DNA of 7,521 bases from Ardenticatenales bacterium (lineage in GTDB: Bacteria > Chloroflexota > Anaerolineae > Promineifilales > UBA4811), in the NCBI GenBank assembly GCA_013139935.1, contig WSZX01000038.1, positions 1-7,521 of the forward strand. The letters are read 5' to 3'. Under the pieces are notes generated by a model that saw nothing but the letters and a program-made list of their open reading frames with translations, was not told the DNA's origin and made no database searches. Each line of letters opens with the position of its first letter. Within the stretch, counting starts at the first letter, position 1. This document shows positions 6,083 to 7,521 of the stretch, in pieces. The position numbers were made by a program, and so were the translations under genes.

Positions 6083-7521
6083 ATGGTCATCTGCTGCAGA
6101 ACTGCCATGGGGCCCCGTAGATTCCTCTTGCTCGTGATCCCCATACTCATCCTGTGCGCAGGTTGGGGCATTCATTCCTGGCTGCTGGTGGATCTGCCCT
6201 CGTTGGAGGAGCTGCCGGACCGATTGGCGGCGCCCAGCAGCCGCGTCCTGGATCGAAACGGCCGGCTGTTGTACGAGGTGATCGACCCCAACGGCGGTGG
6301 ACACACTCCGGTAGCGCTCTCGCAGATTCCGGCCGCTTGCCAGATGGCCACCATCGCGGTGGAGGATGCCAACTATTACCGCCATCCCGGTGTGGACGTG
6401 AGTGGTGTCTTGCGCGCGCTGTGGATCAACCTGCGGGGAGGGGAAACGCTGGCCGGAGGGAGCACCATCACCCAACAAGTGGCGCGGAACCTACTGCTGG
6501 ACCCCGAGGAAGCGGTTGAGCGCACGCTGATCCGAAAGCTGCGGGAGAGCATCCTGGCCTGGCGACTTGCGAAGGCATATACCAAAGACGAGGTGCTGGC
6601 GCTCTACCTGAACCAGACCTACTATGGGAGCCTGGCCTATGGGATTGAGGCGGCGGCTCGTGCTTTCTTTGGCAAGTCAGCCGCCGCTCTCGACCTGGCC
6701 GAATGCGCCATGCTGGCCGGCCTGCCGCAAGCGCCGGCTCTCTTTGATCCGCTCAGAAATCCTTCCGCATCCAAGGAAAAGCAGGCGTTGGTGCTCGATT
6801 TGATGGCCGCGCTTTCATCCCCGCCCATAACTCCCGAAGAAGCGGAACGGGCCAAGAAAGAGGTGCTGGTCTTCGCGGCGGCCGCGTTCCCAATACAGGC
6901 GCCTCACTTTGTCACCTACGTCTGGGATCAGTTGGGTGACCGGCTGGGGACAGATGTGGTGCGGGCCGGCGGGCTGGTGGTGACCACAACCTTGGATCTG
7001 GAGCTGCAACGCTCGGCGGAGAGGATATTGGACCGCCACCTGGCCCGCCTGCAGGCGCCAGCCGCAGGATACGCCAGCCGGCCGGGGCGCAATGTGCACA
7101 ATGGCGGATTGGTGGCGCTCGACATCCGGACCGGAGAGGTGCTGGTGATGGTTGGCAGCCCGGACTATTTTGATGCCCGCATTGACGGGGCGGTCAATGC
7201 GGCACTCGCCCCGCGCCAGCCGGGATCGGCGATAAAGCCATTCACCTACGCAGCCGCCTTTAGCCTGACCGAACCCTGGACGCCGGCCACGGTCCTGTTG
7301 GATGTACGCACCGCTTTCCCCACCCGGGAAGGAGACCCCTATGTTCCGCTGAATTACGATCGGACCTTTCATGGCCCGGTTTCTATCCGGCAGGCGCTGG
7401 CTTGCTCCTACAACATCCCGGCCGTCAAAACACTGCAGCATGTGGGGCTCGAAAAGCTGGTCAAGCTGGCAGGAGACCTGGGCCTCAGCACCCTCCAGGA
7501 TGCTGACCGCTTTGGCCTGGC
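6083..7521 (+). CDS. Class A penicillin-binding protein (transglycosylase/transpeptidase, PBP1A-like), 3' partial
   Basis: The frame runs unbroken for 479 codons to the window edge. Class A PBPs polymerise lipid II into glycan strands and cross-link the stem peptides on the outer face of the cytoplasmic membrane. A short cytoplasmic start is followed by a membrane anchor (residues about 14-36). The GT51 transglycosylase domain (about 50-225) has all key motifs: VEDANYYRHPG (catalytic Glu94), GGSTITQQVARN (125-136), RKLRE (151-155, second Glu155), VLALYLNQTYYG and AARAFFGKSAAALDLAECAMLAGLPQAP. After a linker (TTTLDLELQRSAERIL, about 301-316) the transpeptidase domain starts near 338 (NVHNGGLVALDIRTGEVLVMVGSPDYF). 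It shows the SxxK box QPGSAIKPF with nucleophile Ser382 and Lys385, and the SxN box SYN (442-444). The KTG motif must lie beyond the window. Typical members are 650-900 residues, so roughly a third is missing. The start is set by a good ribosome binding site. Confidence 0.94.
   Translation, partial: MVICCRTAMGPRRFLLLVIPILILCAGWGIHSWLLVDLPSLEELPDRLAAPSSRVLDRNGRLLYEVIDPNGGGHTPVALSQIPAACQMATIAVEDANYYRHPGVDVSGVLRALWINLRGGETLAGGSTITQQVARNLLLDPEEAVERTLIRKLRESILAWRLAKAYTKDEVLALYLNQTYYGSLAYGIEAAARAFFGKSAAALDLAECAMLAGLPQAPALFDPLRNPSASKEKQALVLDLMAALSSPPITPEEAERAKKEVLVFAAAAFPIQAPHFVTYVWDQLGDRLGTDVVRAGGLVVTTTLDLELQRSAERILDRHLARLQAPAAGYASRPGRNVHNGGLVALDIRTGEVLVMVGSPDYFDARIDGAVNAALAPRQPGSAIKPFTYAAAFSLTEPWTPATVLLDVRTAFPTREGDPYVPLNYDRTFHGPVSIRQALACSYNIPAVKTLQHVGLEKLVKLAGDLGLSTLQDADRFGL

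Noticed and set aside
5166..6083. 305-codon plus-strand frame antisense to rsmG
   Set aside because: Lies opposite a clear RsmG and continues through intergenic hairpin DNA; no recognisable domain.
6107..6109. Later ATG start of the penicillin-binding protein
   Set aside because: No Shine-Dalgarno sequence in front of it, while the ATG at 6083 has GAGG at 8 bases.
5987..6478. 163-codon minus-strand frame antisense to the penicillin-binding protein gene
   Set aside because: Opposite intact GT51 motifs and without its own recognisable features.

Overview
This is a GC-rich bacterial chromosomal window whose genes read as ordinary housekeeping and envelope functions. The combination of a GH57-type C-terminal carbohydrate-binding region, a membrane-anchored penicillin acylase family protein, an ArsR+DUF2087 regulator and a class A penicillin-binding protein would fit a Chloroflexota (Anaerolineae-like) genome. 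That assignment is an inference from protein flavour only; there is no rRNA or other firm taxonomic marker here.

Layout, left to right. (1) 3-1346, plus strand: the 3' part of a large gene ending in a glucodextranase-type C-terminal DOMON-like module, probably the tail of a GH57 amylopullulanase-like enzyme; its beginning lies outside the window. (2) 1538-2137, minus strand and convergent with it: an ArsR-family HTH regulator fused to DUF2087, with a good promoter (TTGACC-17-TATGCT) and a palindromic operator candidate just downstream of its -10. (3) 2225-2432: a structured intergenic stretch holding a 137-bp inverted-repeat element with a 24-bp perfect palindrome near its centre, followed by a terminator-like hairpin overlapping the next gene's stop. 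(4) 2433-4847, minus strand: a complete 804-residue penicillin acylase family N-terminal-nucleophile hydrolase with a membrane anchor. (5) 5061-5777, minus strand: rsmG, the 16S rRNA G527 N7-methyltransferase, with a TATAAT box placed so that a leaderless message is possible. (6) 5787-6082: a divergent intergenic region with a strong 14-bp hairpin. (7) 6083 to the window end, plus strand: the N-terminal two thirds or so of a class A (bifunctional) penicillin-binding protein, cut by the window edge.

The genes do not form one obvious pathway. rsmG and the acylase are co-oriented but 213 bases apart, so co-transcription is uncertain. The ArsR regulator has its own promoter and most likely controls itself; its other targets are not evident. 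I did not find a convincing new multi-gene system. The most unusual items are non-coding: the nested inverted-repeat element at 2240-2376, the hairpin at 5864-5896, the arsR promoter/operator layout and the possible leaderless rsmG start.
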